Below, one piece after another: positions 15,098-23,915 of a stretch of DNA of 64,000 bases; positions within the stretch are counted from its first letter, which is position 1; the number at the start of each line of letters is the position of its first letter. The notes below the pieces were generated by a model, which did not search any database, was not told the DNA's origin, and worked only from the letters and a program-made list of their open reading frames with translations. A program made the translations under genes and the position numbers. Source of the stretch: Streptomyces sp. NBC_00094 (lineage in GTDB: Bacteria > Actinomycetota > Actinomycetes > Streptomycetales > Streptomycetaceae); the NCBI RefSeq assembly GCF_026343125.1, contig NZ_JAPEMB010000001.1:2356001-2420000 (forward strand), written 5' to 3'.

Positions 15098-16359
15098 GCC
15101 CCGCACGTAGCCGCGGTGCGTTCACGGCCCCCGTGGCGAACCGGTCGAACGCCCTGCACGCCGGAGCCTGGTGGCTGTGGGCGCTCGGCCTGGCCGTCGC
15201 CGCCTCCCGTACCACCAACCCGCTGCTGCTCGGCCTGCTCGTCGGCGTCGCCGGGTACGTCGTGGCGGCCCGTCGTACGGACGCGCCCTGGGCGCGCTCG
15301 TACGGCGCGTTCGTGAAGCTCGGTCTGTTCGTCGTCTTCCTGCGGGTGGTCTTCTCGCTGCTGCTCGGTTCCCCCATCCCGGGGACGCACGTCCTGTTCA
15401 CGCTGCCCGAGGTGCCGCTGCCCGACTGGGCGCAAGGGGTACGGATCGGTGGCCGGGTCACCGCCGAGCAACTGGTCTTCGCGCTCTACGACGGCGCCAA
15501 GCTGGCGACCCTGCTGATCTGCGTGGGCGCGGCGAACGCGCTGGCCAACCCGGCGCGGCTGCTGAAATCGCTGCCGGGGGCGCTGTACGAGGCCGGGGTC
15601 GCCGTCGTCGTGGCGATGACCTTCGCGCCGAACATGGTCGCGGACGTGGTCCGGCTGCGGACCGCCCGCCGCCTGCGGGGCCGCCCCACGGGCGGGGTGC
15701 GCGCGGTGCTCCAGATCGGCCTGCCGGTGCTCGAAGGGGCGCTTGAGCGGTCGGTCGCGGTGGCGGCGTCGATGGACGCGCGGGGCTACGGCCGGACGGC
15801 CCAGGTCCCCGCCTCCGTACGCCGTACGACGAACGTCCTGACGCTGGGCGGACTGCTCGGCGTCTGCGCCGGTTCGTACGGGCTGCTCGCGGCGGAGGGC
15901 GCCGGATACGGGCTCCCGCTGCTGGCCGCCGGGCTCCTCGCGGCGATGGCGGGGCTCCGGCTCGGCGGGCGGCGGACCGTACGGACCCGGTACCGGCCCG
16001 ACCACTGGGGCGCGCGGGCCTGGCTGGTCGCGGGCTCGGGAGTGACGGTCGCGGTCCTGATGATCTGGGCGAACGCGTACGCGCCGGAGGCGCTGCATCC
16101 GGGGGTCGTCCCGCTGGAGGCGCCCGAGCTTCCGCTGTGGCCGGCGATGTCGATCCTGGTGGGTCTGGTGCCGGCGTTCGTGGCGCCCGTACCCGAGGAA
16201 TCCGTACGCCAGGAATCCGCACGCCAGGAATCCGCACGTCAGGAGTCCGTACGCCGGGAATCCGCACGCCGAGAGTCCGCACGTCGGGAGTCCGCACGTC
16301 GAGAATCCGTACTCCCGGAGTCCGTACGCCCTGAGTCCGTTCCCAAGGAGAGCACGTGA
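15094..16359 (+). CDS. cbiQ: ECF transporter T component (CbiQ/EcfT family), 421 aa
   Basis: Membrane scaffold that couples the ATPases to the substrate-binding S subunit. Several hydrophobic segments fill residues 20-345, with the family coupling region around ARRLRGRPTGG and ASMDARGYGRT (Ala-Arg-Gly type motif). ATG overlaps the previous stop. The last ~55 residues are an unusual pentapeptide repeat ES(V/A)R(Q/R) on a 15-nt unit (16195-16340), not part of the fold. Next genes encode its ATPase and S partners. Confidence 0.85.
   Translation: MSPARSRGAFTAPVANRSNALHAGAWWLWALGLAVAASRTTNPLLLGLLVGVAGYVVAARRTDAPWARSYGAFVKLGLFVVFLRVVFSLLLGSPIPGTHVLFTLPEVPLPDWAQGVRIGGRVTAEQLVFALYDGAKLATLLICVGAANALANPARLLKSLPGALYEAGVAVVVAMTFAPNMVADVVRLRTARRLRGRPTGGVRAVLQIGLPVLEGALERSVAVAASMDARGYGRTAQVPASVRRTTNVLTLGGLLGVCAGSYGLLAAEGAGYGLPLLAAGLLAAMAGLRLGGRRTVRTRYRPDHWGARAWLVAGSGVTVAVLMIWANAYAPEALHPGVVPLEAPELPLWPAMSILVGLVPAFVAPVPEESVRQESARQESARQESVRRESARRESARRESARRESVLPESVRPESVPKEST
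16195..16345. repeat. 15-nt tandem repeats in CbiQ tail
   Basis: About ten copies of a GAATCCGTACGCCAG-type unit, in frame, encoding ESVRQ/ESARR pentapeptides at the C-terminus of the T component. Confidence 0.9.
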
Positions 16360-18260
16360 TCCGCTTCGAGAACGTCTCGGTGAGGTACGAGGAGGACGGC
16401 GAGCCCACCCTGCGGGGCCTGGACCTCACCGTCCCCGAGGGCGAGCTCGTGCTGCTCGTCGGCCCCTCCGGCGTCGGCAAGTCGACCCTCCTCGGCGCGG
16501 TCTCCGGCCTCGTCCCCCACTTCACGGGCGGCACCCTGACCGGCCGGGTCACCGTCGACGGCCGGGACACCCGCACGCATCCGCCGCGCGAGCTCGCGGA
16601 CGTGGTCGGCACGGTCGGACAGGACCCCTCGGCGCACTTCGTCACCGACACGGTCGAGGACGAGCTCGCGTACGGGATGGAGTCCCTGGGTCTCGCGCCG
16701 GCGGTCATGCGGCGGCGGGTGGAGGAGACGCTCGACCTCCTCGGCCTGGCCGAACTCCGCGACCGCCCGATCGCCACGCTCTCCGGCGGGCAGCGCCAGC
16801 GCGTCGCGATCGGCTCGGTCCTGACCCCCCACCCCAAGGTCCTCGTGCTCGACGAGCCGACGTCCGCGCTGGACCCGTCGGCGGCGGAGGACGTCCTCGC
16901 GGTGCTGCAGCGGCTGGTGCACGACCTGGGCACGACGGTGCTCCTCGCCGAGCACCGCCTCGAACGGGTCGTCCAGTACGCGGATCAGGTCATCCTCCTG
17001 CCGGACGGTGTCATGGGCCCGCCGGCCGAGATCATGGCGGTCTCGCCGGTGCATCCGCCGGTGGTGGCGCTGGGCCGCCTGGCGGGCTGGGACCCGCTGC
17101 CGCTGACGGTGCGGGACGCGCGGCGGCGGTCGGGTGCGCTGAAGGAGCGGCTGGCGGGGCTGGACCCTGCGGGGCGTCTCCCCCACCCCGCCCCTTCCCG
17201 GAACCGGGGCTCCGCCCCGGACCCCGGTCCTCAAACGCCGGACGGGCTGGATCATTCAGCCCGCTCGACGGCGGGCGAAGCCCTGCCCGCCGACCCCGGC
17301 GGAAGCGCGGCTTCACCGCCGAGCGACATCTCAGTCCGCACAGCGCCTTCGCTGCGGGGAGCTATTTCAGCCCCGCCGGCGTGTGAGGCGCGGGGGTACG
17401 GGGGCAGCATCCCCGGTTTCGGGAAGGGGCGGGGTGGGGGAATCCTCCCGTTCCTGCGGCGCCGCACCCGCACGACCGGCCCGGCCACCGCCGCGACCAC
17501 CGACCCCACCACCCCCCTTGTCCTCACCGAAGGCCTCGGCGTGCGGCGCGGTCGCGTCGAGGCCCTCCGCACGGTGGACCTCCAGGTCCGGGCCGGTGAG
17601 ACCGTCGCGCTCATGGGGCGGAACGGGGCCGGGAAGTCCACGTTCCTCTCCACCCTCGTCGGCATGATCCCGCCGACCTCCGGAACGGTCCACGTCGCCG
17701 GGCGCACCCCTCACACCACCGCCCCCGGCGAGCTGATCCGCCAGGTCGGCCTGGTCCCTCAGGAGCCGAGGGACCTGCTGTACGCGGACACCGTCGCCGC
17801 CGAGTGCGCGGCGGCCGACGCGGACGCGGGCGCGGCGCCCGGGACCTGTCGGGCCCTGGTCTCCGAGCTGCTGCCGGGGGTCGCGGACGACACCCACCCC
17901 CGCGACCTGTCCGAGGGGCAGCGGCTCGCGCTCGCGCTGGCCGTCGTCCTGACCGGCCGCCCGCCCCTCCTCCTCCTCGACGAGCCGACCCGTGGTCTGG
18001 ACTACGCGGCCAAGGCCCGGCTCGTCACGCACCTGCGCGCCCTCGCGGCGAAGGGGCACGCGATCGTGCTGGCCACCCACGACGTGGAGCTGGCGGCCGA
18101 ACTGGCGCACCGGGTGGTGATCATCGCGGACGGCGAGGTGGTCGCTGACGGCCCGACGGCCGAGGTCGTCGTCTCCTCCCCCGCCTTCTCCCCACAGGTC
18201 GCCAAGATCCTCGCGCCGCAGCCGTGGCTCACGGTGGAACAGGTGGAGGGGGCGCTGTGA
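16356..18260 (+). CDS. Double ABC ATPase of ECF transporter, 634 aa
   Basis: Two ABC domains in one chain. Domain 1 (about 1-265): Walker A GPSGVGKST, signature LSGGQRQR, Walker B VLVLDEPTSALD. Domain 2 (about 388-630): Walker A GRNGAGKST, degenerate signature LSEGQRLA, Walker B LLLLDEPTRGLD. GTG start overlaps the CbiQ stop. The linker, about residues 275-362, is encoded by an 87-codon DNA element with 30-bp terminal inverted repeats, so the reading frame has accommodated an intergenic-type repeat. It energises uptake with CbiQ and the S component. Confidence 0.92.
   Translation: MIRFENVSVRYEEDGEPTLRGLDLTVPEGELVLLVGPSGVGKSTLLGAVSGLVPHFTGGTLTGRVTVDGRDTRTHPPRELADVVGTVGQDPSAHFVTDTVEDELAYGMESLGLAPAVMRRRVEETLDLLGLAELRDRPIATLSGGQRQRVAIGSVLTPHPKVLVLDEPTSALDPSAAEDVLAVLQRLVHDLGTTVLLAEHRLERVVQYADQVILLPDGVMGPPAEIMAVSPVHPPVVALGRLAGWDPLPLTVRDARRRSGALKERLAGLDPAGRLPHPAPSRNRGSAPDPGPQTPDGLDHSARSTAGEALPADPGGSAASPPSDISVRTAPSLRGAISAPPACEARGYGGSIPGFGKGRGGGILPFLRRRTRTTGPATAATTDPTTPLVLTEGLGVRRGRVEALRTVDLQVRAGETVALMGRNGAGKSTFLSTLVGMIPPTSGTVHVAGRTPHTTAPGELIRQVGLVPQEPRDLLYADTVAAECAAADADAGAAPGTCRALVSELLPGVADDTHPRDLSEGQRLALALAVVLTGRPPLLLLDEPTRGLDYAAKARLVTHLRALAAKGHAIVLATHDVELAAELAHRVVIIADGEVVADGPTAEVVVSSPAFSPQVAKILAPQPWLTVEQVEGAL
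17180..17440. mobile_element. 261-bp inverted-repeat (MITE-like) element inside the ATPase gene
   Basis: Left end 17180-17209 and right end 17411-17440 are inverted copies matching at 29 of 30 positions (CCCCCACCCCGCCCC... outward ends). The inside has further Streptomyces-type intergenic repeat sequence (GGGGCTCCGCCCCGG, CAAACGCCGGACGGG). Length is 261 bp, a multiple of three, and it is read through in frame between the two ABC domains. Confidence 0.8.
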
Positions 18261-19129
18261 AGCATGTGAGCGGCCGCCCCGTCCGGCTCGGCCCGCGCTC
18301 CGTCGCCGCGCTCGTCCTGGTGTCCTTCATCGGGATCATCGCCTTCTGCTGGCCGCTCTTCGCGGATGCCGACTCGGCCGTCACCTCCCACGCCGGAGAC
18401 GCGCCCTGGCTCTTCGCGGCCCTCCTCCCGCTCCTCGTCGCGGTCGTGATCGCGACGATCGCCGACTGCGGGATGGACGCGAAGGCCGTGGCGATGCTGG
18501 GTGTGCTCGCCGCCGTGGGGGCCGCGCTCCGCCCGCTCGGGGCGGGGACGGCCGGGCTTGAGCCGATGTTCTTCCTGATGGTGCTGAGCGGCCGGGTCCT
18601 CGGACCGGGCTTCGGCTTCGTGCTCGGCGCGGTCACGATGTTCGCGTCCGCCCTGCTCACGGGCGGGGTGGGCCCCTGGATGCCGTTCCAGATGCTCTCG
18701 ATGGGCTGGTTCACGATGGGCGCGGGGCTGCTCCCTGGGCCTCGGCGGCTGCGCGGGCGGGGGGAGCTGCTGATGCTCTCCGCGTACGGGTTCGTGGCGG
18801 CGTTCGCGTACGGAACCGTCATGAACCTGCAGGGCTGGGTCCTGCTCCAGGGCCTGAGCAGCGGGATCTCCTTCGAGCCGGGCGCCCCGCTCCACGAGAA
18901 CCTCGTCCGTTTCCTCGCCTACGTCGTCGCCACCTCCCTCGGCTGGGACCTCGGCCGCGCCGCCCTCACCGTCGTCCTCACCCTCACCATCGGATCCACG
19001 CTCCTGAAGGCGCTGCGCCGTGCCACACGACGGGCGAACTTCGAGGCCCAGGTCACATTCGAAGGCGCGGAAAGGGCCGCTCCGGGTGAGCCGCCCCACA
19101 GGACCTACGTCACGTACGAGCGGAAATAG
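18257..19129 (+). CDS. ECF transporter S component, 290 aa
   Basis: Substrate-binding membrane subunit, last gene of the riboswitch operon; the GTG overlaps the ATPase stop. Multiple membrane segments (residues ~15-35, 55-80, 85-110, 118-145, 155-180, 205-225, 235-255) fit the ECF S fold. Given the B12 riboswitch and the transcobalamin-like partner, cobalamin or a corrinoid precursor is the likely substrate; cobalt is the alternative. The C-terminal ~35 residues are polar and probably cytoplasmic. Confidence 0.82.
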   Translation: MKHVSGRPVRLGPRSVAALVLVSFIGIIAFCWPLFADADSAVTSHAGDAPWLFAALLPLLVAVVIATIADCGMDAKAVAMLGVLAAVGAALRPLGAGTAGLEPMFFLMVLSGRVLGPGFGFVLGAVTMFASALLTGGVGPWMPFQMLSMGWFTMGAGLLPGPRRLRGRGELLMLSAYGFVAAFAYGTVMNLQGWVLLQGLSSGISFEPGAPLHENLVRFLAYVVATSLGWDLGRAALTVVLTLTIGSTLLKALRRATRRANFEAQVTFEGAERAAPGEPPHRTYVTYERK

Positions 19130-19415
19130 TAGCCAGACACACCCTCCCAAATCACCCCACTACAGGGCATGACCTGCGGAAACGCCCCACACCCACCCCC
19201 CGGGACCTTCCGCCCGGGTCCGAACCTTCCTCGTACAGGGGGTCGTTGCGTCGGCGTTCCGACCCTGGTTTCGTAGTGGACGTCGCCAGGCAGCCGGTGC
19301 TCACCGCAGCGCCTCGGACGGCCGGTTCCCCCCAGTACCCGGGTCTCCCGGGCCCTGGTTCCGGCTTGCCGAAATCGCCCGGCGCGGCCCTTGTTCCCGA
19401 CGTTAGGTAGATACG

Positions 19416-19817
19416 TTGTTCCGCTCGCTCACCACTCGTGCCACTGCCCGCAACAAGAAGATCGCCGCCACCGCAGCCGTGCTGCTGGGTGCGTCGGGTG
19501 CGGTGCTCGGTACGACCGGCTCGGCTTCGGCCGCCAGCCCGCAGGAGCTCGCTCGCGACATCGTCCCCGCCTCGCAGTACGCCGCCTTCAGCAAGATCGT
19601 CTCGCACGAGTCCGGCTGGAACCCCAGCGCCACCAACTCGTCCAGCGGCGCGTACGGCCTGGTCCAGGCCCTCCCGGCCTCGAAGATGTCCTCGGCCGGT
19701 TCCGACTGGAAGACCAACCCCGCCACGCAGATCAAGTGGGGCCTGAACTACATGAACGAGCGCTACGGCTCCCCGAACGCCGCCTGGGCGTTCTGGCAGG
19801 CCAACGGCTGGTACTAA
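19416..19817 (+). CDS. Secreted SLT-type transglycosylase-like protein, 133 aa
   Basis: Small exported cell-wall lytic protein. Signal peptide (RNKKIAATAAVLLGAS ... ASA) then a lytic-transglycosylase-like domain: catalytic Glu in IVSHESGWNP, SSGAYGLVQALP, and the usual ending YMNERYGSPNAAWAFWQ-xx-GWY. It appears to start at TTG 19416 with AGGTAG upstream. A strong terminator follows. The 286-bp leader (19130-19415) is GC-rich with inverted repeats; genes of this kind in Streptomyces can have c-di-AMP riboswitch leaders, but I could not match that consensus here. Confidence 0.85.
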   Translation: MFRSLTTRATARNKKIAATAAVLLGASGAVLGTTGSASAASPQELARDIVPASQYAAFSKIVSHESGWNPSATNSSSGAYGLVQALPASKMSSAGSDWKTNPATQIKWGLNYMNERYGSPNAAWAFWQANGWY

Positions 19818-19847
19818 GAAACACCCAGCCGCACAGCGCATCCGCAA

Positions 19848-19879
19848 GGCCCCGCCCTCCTTCACGGAGGGGCGGGGCC
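19848..19879 (+). terminator. Intrinsic-type hairpin terminator
   Basis: GGCCCCGCCC-TCC stem (19848-19860) pairs with GGAGGGGCGGGGCC (19866-19879), one bulge, 5-nt loop, followed by a short GTTTT stretch. Ends the SLT protein transcript. Confidence 0.85.
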
Positions 19880-19907
19880 TGCGGCGTTTTCCGCCCTGGA
19901 AATTTAG

Positions 19908-19922
19908 TAGACCGGTCGTCTA
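19908..19922. promoter_or_regulatory. TetR-type operator candidate before nitronate monooxygenase
   Basis: TAGAC-CGGTC-GTCTA, two perfect 5-bp half-sites, 56 bp before the gene start. The shape is a common TetR-family operator. The cognate regulator is not in the window's immediate neighbourhood. Confidence 0.5.
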
Positions 19923-19977
19923 GTGTCTCTGGTGTCGGCGGACCCGTTCCCGCCGCGACGATGCCGGAGGCTGCCCC

Positions 19978-21099
19978 ATGTCCGCAGAACCCACCCCCGC
20001 CGAGCGGGGCATCCTCGGCCCCGGCCGGTTCGGCGAGCTCGTCGGAACCGCGCTCCCCGTCGTCCAGGGACCCTTCGGCGGCGGCCTGTCCTCCGTCGCC
20101 CTCGCGGCGGCGGTCTCCGAGGGCGGCGGCCTCGGCTCGTACGGGGCGCACATCCTCGGCCCCGAGGAGATCACCGCGCTCGTGACCCGGCTCCGCGCGG
20201 CCACCGATCGCCCGTTCGCCGTGAACCTCTGGGTCCCGCAGGAGGGCGAGGCCGAGGCGCTCGCCGCCGTCGCGGACCCGATGGCGGCGCACGTCGAGCG
20301 CCTGCGGCCGTACTACGAGGAACTGGGCGTCGAACCGCCGAGCGCCGAGGACGTACGGGCGTGGCCGGACTTCGACGAGCAGCTGGACGCCCTCCTCGCG
20401 GCCGCCCCGCCGGTGATCAGCCTGGTCATGGGCCTGCCCCCGCGCCGGCTCGTCACGGAGGCCCGCCGGCGCGGGATCGTCGTCGTGGGCACGGCGACGA
20501 CCGTCGACGAGGCCGTGGCCCTGGAGCGGGCCGGGGCGGACGCGGTCGTCGCCTCCGGCAGCGACGCGGGCGGCCACCGGGGCGCCTTCCTCCGGCCGGT
20601 ACGGGAGTCCCTGGTCGGCACCTTCTCCCTGGTCCCGCAGGTGGCGGACGCGGTGACCGTCCCCGTGGTCGCGGCGGGCGGGATCGCCGACGGGCGCGGG
20701 ATCGCCGCCGCGCTCGCCCTGGGAGCGGACGCCGTCCAGATCGGCACCGGCTTCCTCGCCGCCCGCGAGTCGGGGGCGAGCGAGGTCCACCGGCGGATTC
20801 TCGGCACCCCCGAGTCCCGCACCACCGTGCTCACCCGGCTCTTCTCTGGGCGCACGGCCCGGGGTGTCCCGAACGACTTCGTCCGGGACATGGCGGCCCA
20901 CGAGGAGCACGTGCCCCCGTATCCCGTACAGAACGCCCTGATGCAGCCGATCCGACGGGCCGCCGCCGCACAGGACCGGCCCGCGTACGTGAACCTGTGG
21001 GCCGGACAGGCGGCGGCACTGGCGCGGGGGTCCCTGTCGGCGGAGGCGTACCTCTCGGCTCTCGTGAAGGAGGCGGGCGCCGCGCCGGGCGCACCGTAG
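19978..21099 (+). CDS. Nitronate monooxygenase (2-nitropropane dioxygenase family), 373 aa
   Basis: FMN TIM-barrel oxidoreductase. N-terminal VVQGPFGGGLSS flavin loop, GGGLGSYG, catalytic-His segment GSDAGGHRGAF, phosphate-binding AAGGIADGRG and IGTGFL are all visible. It detoxifies propionate-3-nitronate-like nitronates, or, in related enzymes, reduces enones. Monocistronic on the plus strand, with a TetR-type palindrome just upstream; the downstream gene is convergent. Family certain, physiological substrate not. Confidence 0.9.
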   Translation: MSAEPTPAERGILGPGRFGELVGTALPVVQGPFGGGLSSVALAAAVSEGGGLGSYGAHILGPEEITALVTRLRAATDRPFAVNLWVPQEGEAEALAAVADPMAAHVERLRPYYEELGVEPPSAEDVRAWPDFDEQLDALLAAAPPVISLVMGLPPRRLVTEARRRGIVVVGTATTVDEAVALERAGADAVVASGSDAGGHRGAFLRPVRESLVGTFSLVPQVADAVTVPVVAAGGIADGRGIAAALALGADAVQIGTGFLAARESGASEVHRRILGTPESRTTVLTRLFSGRTARGVPNDFVRDMAAHEEHVPPYPVQNALMQPIRRAAAAQDRPAYVNLWAGQAAALARGSLSAEAYLSALVKEAGAAPGAP

Positions 21100-21166
21100 G
21101 CGGCGGACTCCCGCGCCGGGCGCCCGTAGGGGGTGCGCTCCCGCGCCGGGCGCCCCGTAGCAGGCG

Positions 21167-22402
<1,236 letters not shown>

Positions 22403-22403
22403 C

Positions 22404-22417
22404 TAGTACGCGTTCTA
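22404..22417. promoter_or_regulatory. KstR-like operator between thiolase and CYP125
   Basis: T-AG-TAC-GC-GTT-CT-A fits TNNAACNNGTTNNA with one change. The wider AACT-NN-TAC-NN-GTTCTAGTT block is shared with the site upstream of the ALDH operon. Located about 70 bp upstream of the thiolase start. Confidence 0.6.
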
Positions 22418-22531
22418 GTTCTGAGTGCAGTCTTATGACTGCTACCCCGGGTACGCAAGGGTCCGGGACGCAACAGTTCTCGCCCCGCCTCTTGCTACTT
22501 GGCGGACTCGTTACTAACTTTCCCGGCAGTT

Positions 22532-22548
22532 TCTGATGGGCCATCAGA
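22532..22548. promoter_or_regulatory. Palindromic operator candidate upstream of CYP125
   Basis: TCTGATGG-G-CCATCAGA, perfect 8-bp arms around one base, 30 bp before the P450 start. Similar in form to the CTGACG-TAC-CGTCAG site before the MBL gene, so one TetR-type regulator could bind both. Confidence 0.55.
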
Positions 22549-22577
22549 TATTCATCGGATAATGGAGCGTGCTGCCG

Positions 22578-23825
22578 ATGCCCTGCCCTCATCTCCCCGA
22601 AGGCTTCGACGCCACGGACCCCGACCTCCTCCGTACCCGCGTACCCCTGCCGGAGTTCGCCGAGCTGCGGAAGACCGCCCCCGTGTGGTGGTGCCCCCAG
22701 CCGCCCGGCATCACGGGCTTCCGGGACGAGGGGTACTGGGCCGTCACGCGCCACGCGGACGTCAAGTACGTCTCCACGCACCCCGAGTTGTTCTCCTCGA
22801 ACCTCAACACCGCCGTGATCCGCTTCAACGAGAGCATCGCCCAGGAGCAGATCGACGTCCAGAAGCTGATCATGCTCAACATGGACCCGCCCGAGCACAC
22901 CCGGGTCCGCCAGATCGTCCAGCGCGGCTTCACCCCCCGGGCGATCCGGACCCTGGAGACGGCCCTGCGCGACCGCGCCCGCTCCATCGCCGAGGAGGCC
23001 CGGCAGAACGCCGGCCCCGACGGCACCTTCGACTTCGTCACCCAGGTCGCCGTCGAACTGCCGCTCCAGGCGATCGCCGAACTCATCGGCGTCCCCCAGG
23101 AGGACCGCTCCCGGATCTTCGACTGGTCGAACAAGATGATCGCGTACGACGATCCCGAGTACGCCATCACCGAGGAGATCGGCGCCGAGGCCGCCATGGA
23201 ACTCATCGGCTACGCGATGACCATGGCCGCCGCCCGCAAGGAGTGCCCGGCCGCCGACATCGTCAGCCAACTCGTCGCCGCCGAGGGCCAGGGCAACCTC
23301 TCCTCCGACGAGTTCGGCCTCTTCGTCCTGCTCCTCGCCGTCGCCGGCAACGAGACCACCCGCAACGCCATCAGCCACGGCATGCACGCCTTCCTCACCC
23401 ACCCCGACCAGTGGGAGCTCTTCAAGCGGGAGCGGCCGGCGACCACCGCCGAGGAGATCGTGCGCTGGGCGACCCCGGTGGTCTCCTTCCAGCGGACCGC
23501 GACCCAGGACACCGAGATCGGCGGCCAGAAGATCCGAGCGGGCGACCGGGTCGGCATCTTCTACTCCTCCGCCAACAACGACCCGGAGGTCTTCACCGAC
23601 CCCGAGCGCTTCGACATCACCCGCGACCCCAACCCGCACCTCGGCTTCGGCGGCGGCGGACCGCACTTCTGCCTGGGCAAGTCCCTGGCCGTGAAGGAGA
23701 TCGACCTGATCTTCAACGCGGTGGCGGACGTGCTCCCCGACCTCACGCTGGTGGGCGAACCCCGCCGGCTGCGGGCGGCCTGGCTGAACGGGGTCAAGGA
23801 GCTCAGGGTCCGCGCGTCGGCCTGA
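22578..23825 (+). CDS. cyp125: Cytochrome P450, CYP125-like (steroid C26/C27 hydroxylase type), 415 aa
   Basis: Heme monooxygenase. I-helix AGNETT (256-261), EIVR (Glu293-Arg296), heme loop FGGGGPHFCLG with Cys365. The N-terminal half matches the CYP125 pattern as I recall it (APVWW-PQP-GI-GF, YWAVTRHADVKYVSTHPELFSS, NMDPPEHTRVRQIVQRGFTPRAI). CYP125 starts cholesterol side-chain degradation in mycobacteria. Start ATG 22578 with GGAG about 10 nt upstream; a GTG at 22569 is too close to that site. Divergent from a FadA5-like thiolase and probably fed by the ferredoxin at 7549-7782. Confidence 0.88.
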   Translation: MPCPHLPEGFDATDPDLLRTRVPLPEFAELRKTAPVWWCPQPPGITGFRDEGYWAVTRHADVKYVSTHPELFSSNLNTAVIRFNESIAQEQIDVQKLIMLNMDPPEHTRVRQIVQRGFTPRAIRTLETALRDRARSIAEEARQNAGPDGTFDFVTQVAVELPLQAIAELIGVPQEDRSRIFDWSNKMIAYDDPEYAITEEIGAEAAMELIGYAMTMAAARKECPAADIVSQLVAAEGQGNLSSDEFGLFVLLLAVAGNETTRNAISHGMHAFLTHPDQWELFKRERPATTAEEIVRWATPVVSFQRTATQDTEIGGQKIRAGDRVGIFYSSANNDPEVFTDPERFDITRDPNPHLGFGGGGPHFCLGKSLAVKEIDLIFNAVADVLPDLTLVGEPRRLRAAWLNGVKELRVRASA

Positions 23826-23892
23826 TCCGGAGCGGCCGGAACCGGATCGGGCCGCACCTCGGCCTGATCCCGGAGCGGCCGGAACCGGATCG
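23818..23892. repeat. 32-bp direct duplication at the CYP125 3' end
   Basis: The segment 23818-23849, containing the P450 stop codon, is repeated at 23860-23892 with one inserted C. It looks like a recent tandem duplication in the intergenic tail. Confidence 0.85.
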
Positions 23893-23915
23893 CCGCCGGC
23901 CGCGTCCGACCCCAC

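Noticed and set aside
19130..19415. c-di-AMP (ydaO) riboswitch before the SLT protein
   Set aside because: Genes of this type can have one, but I could not align the leader to the conserved motif blocks; a covariance-model search would decide.
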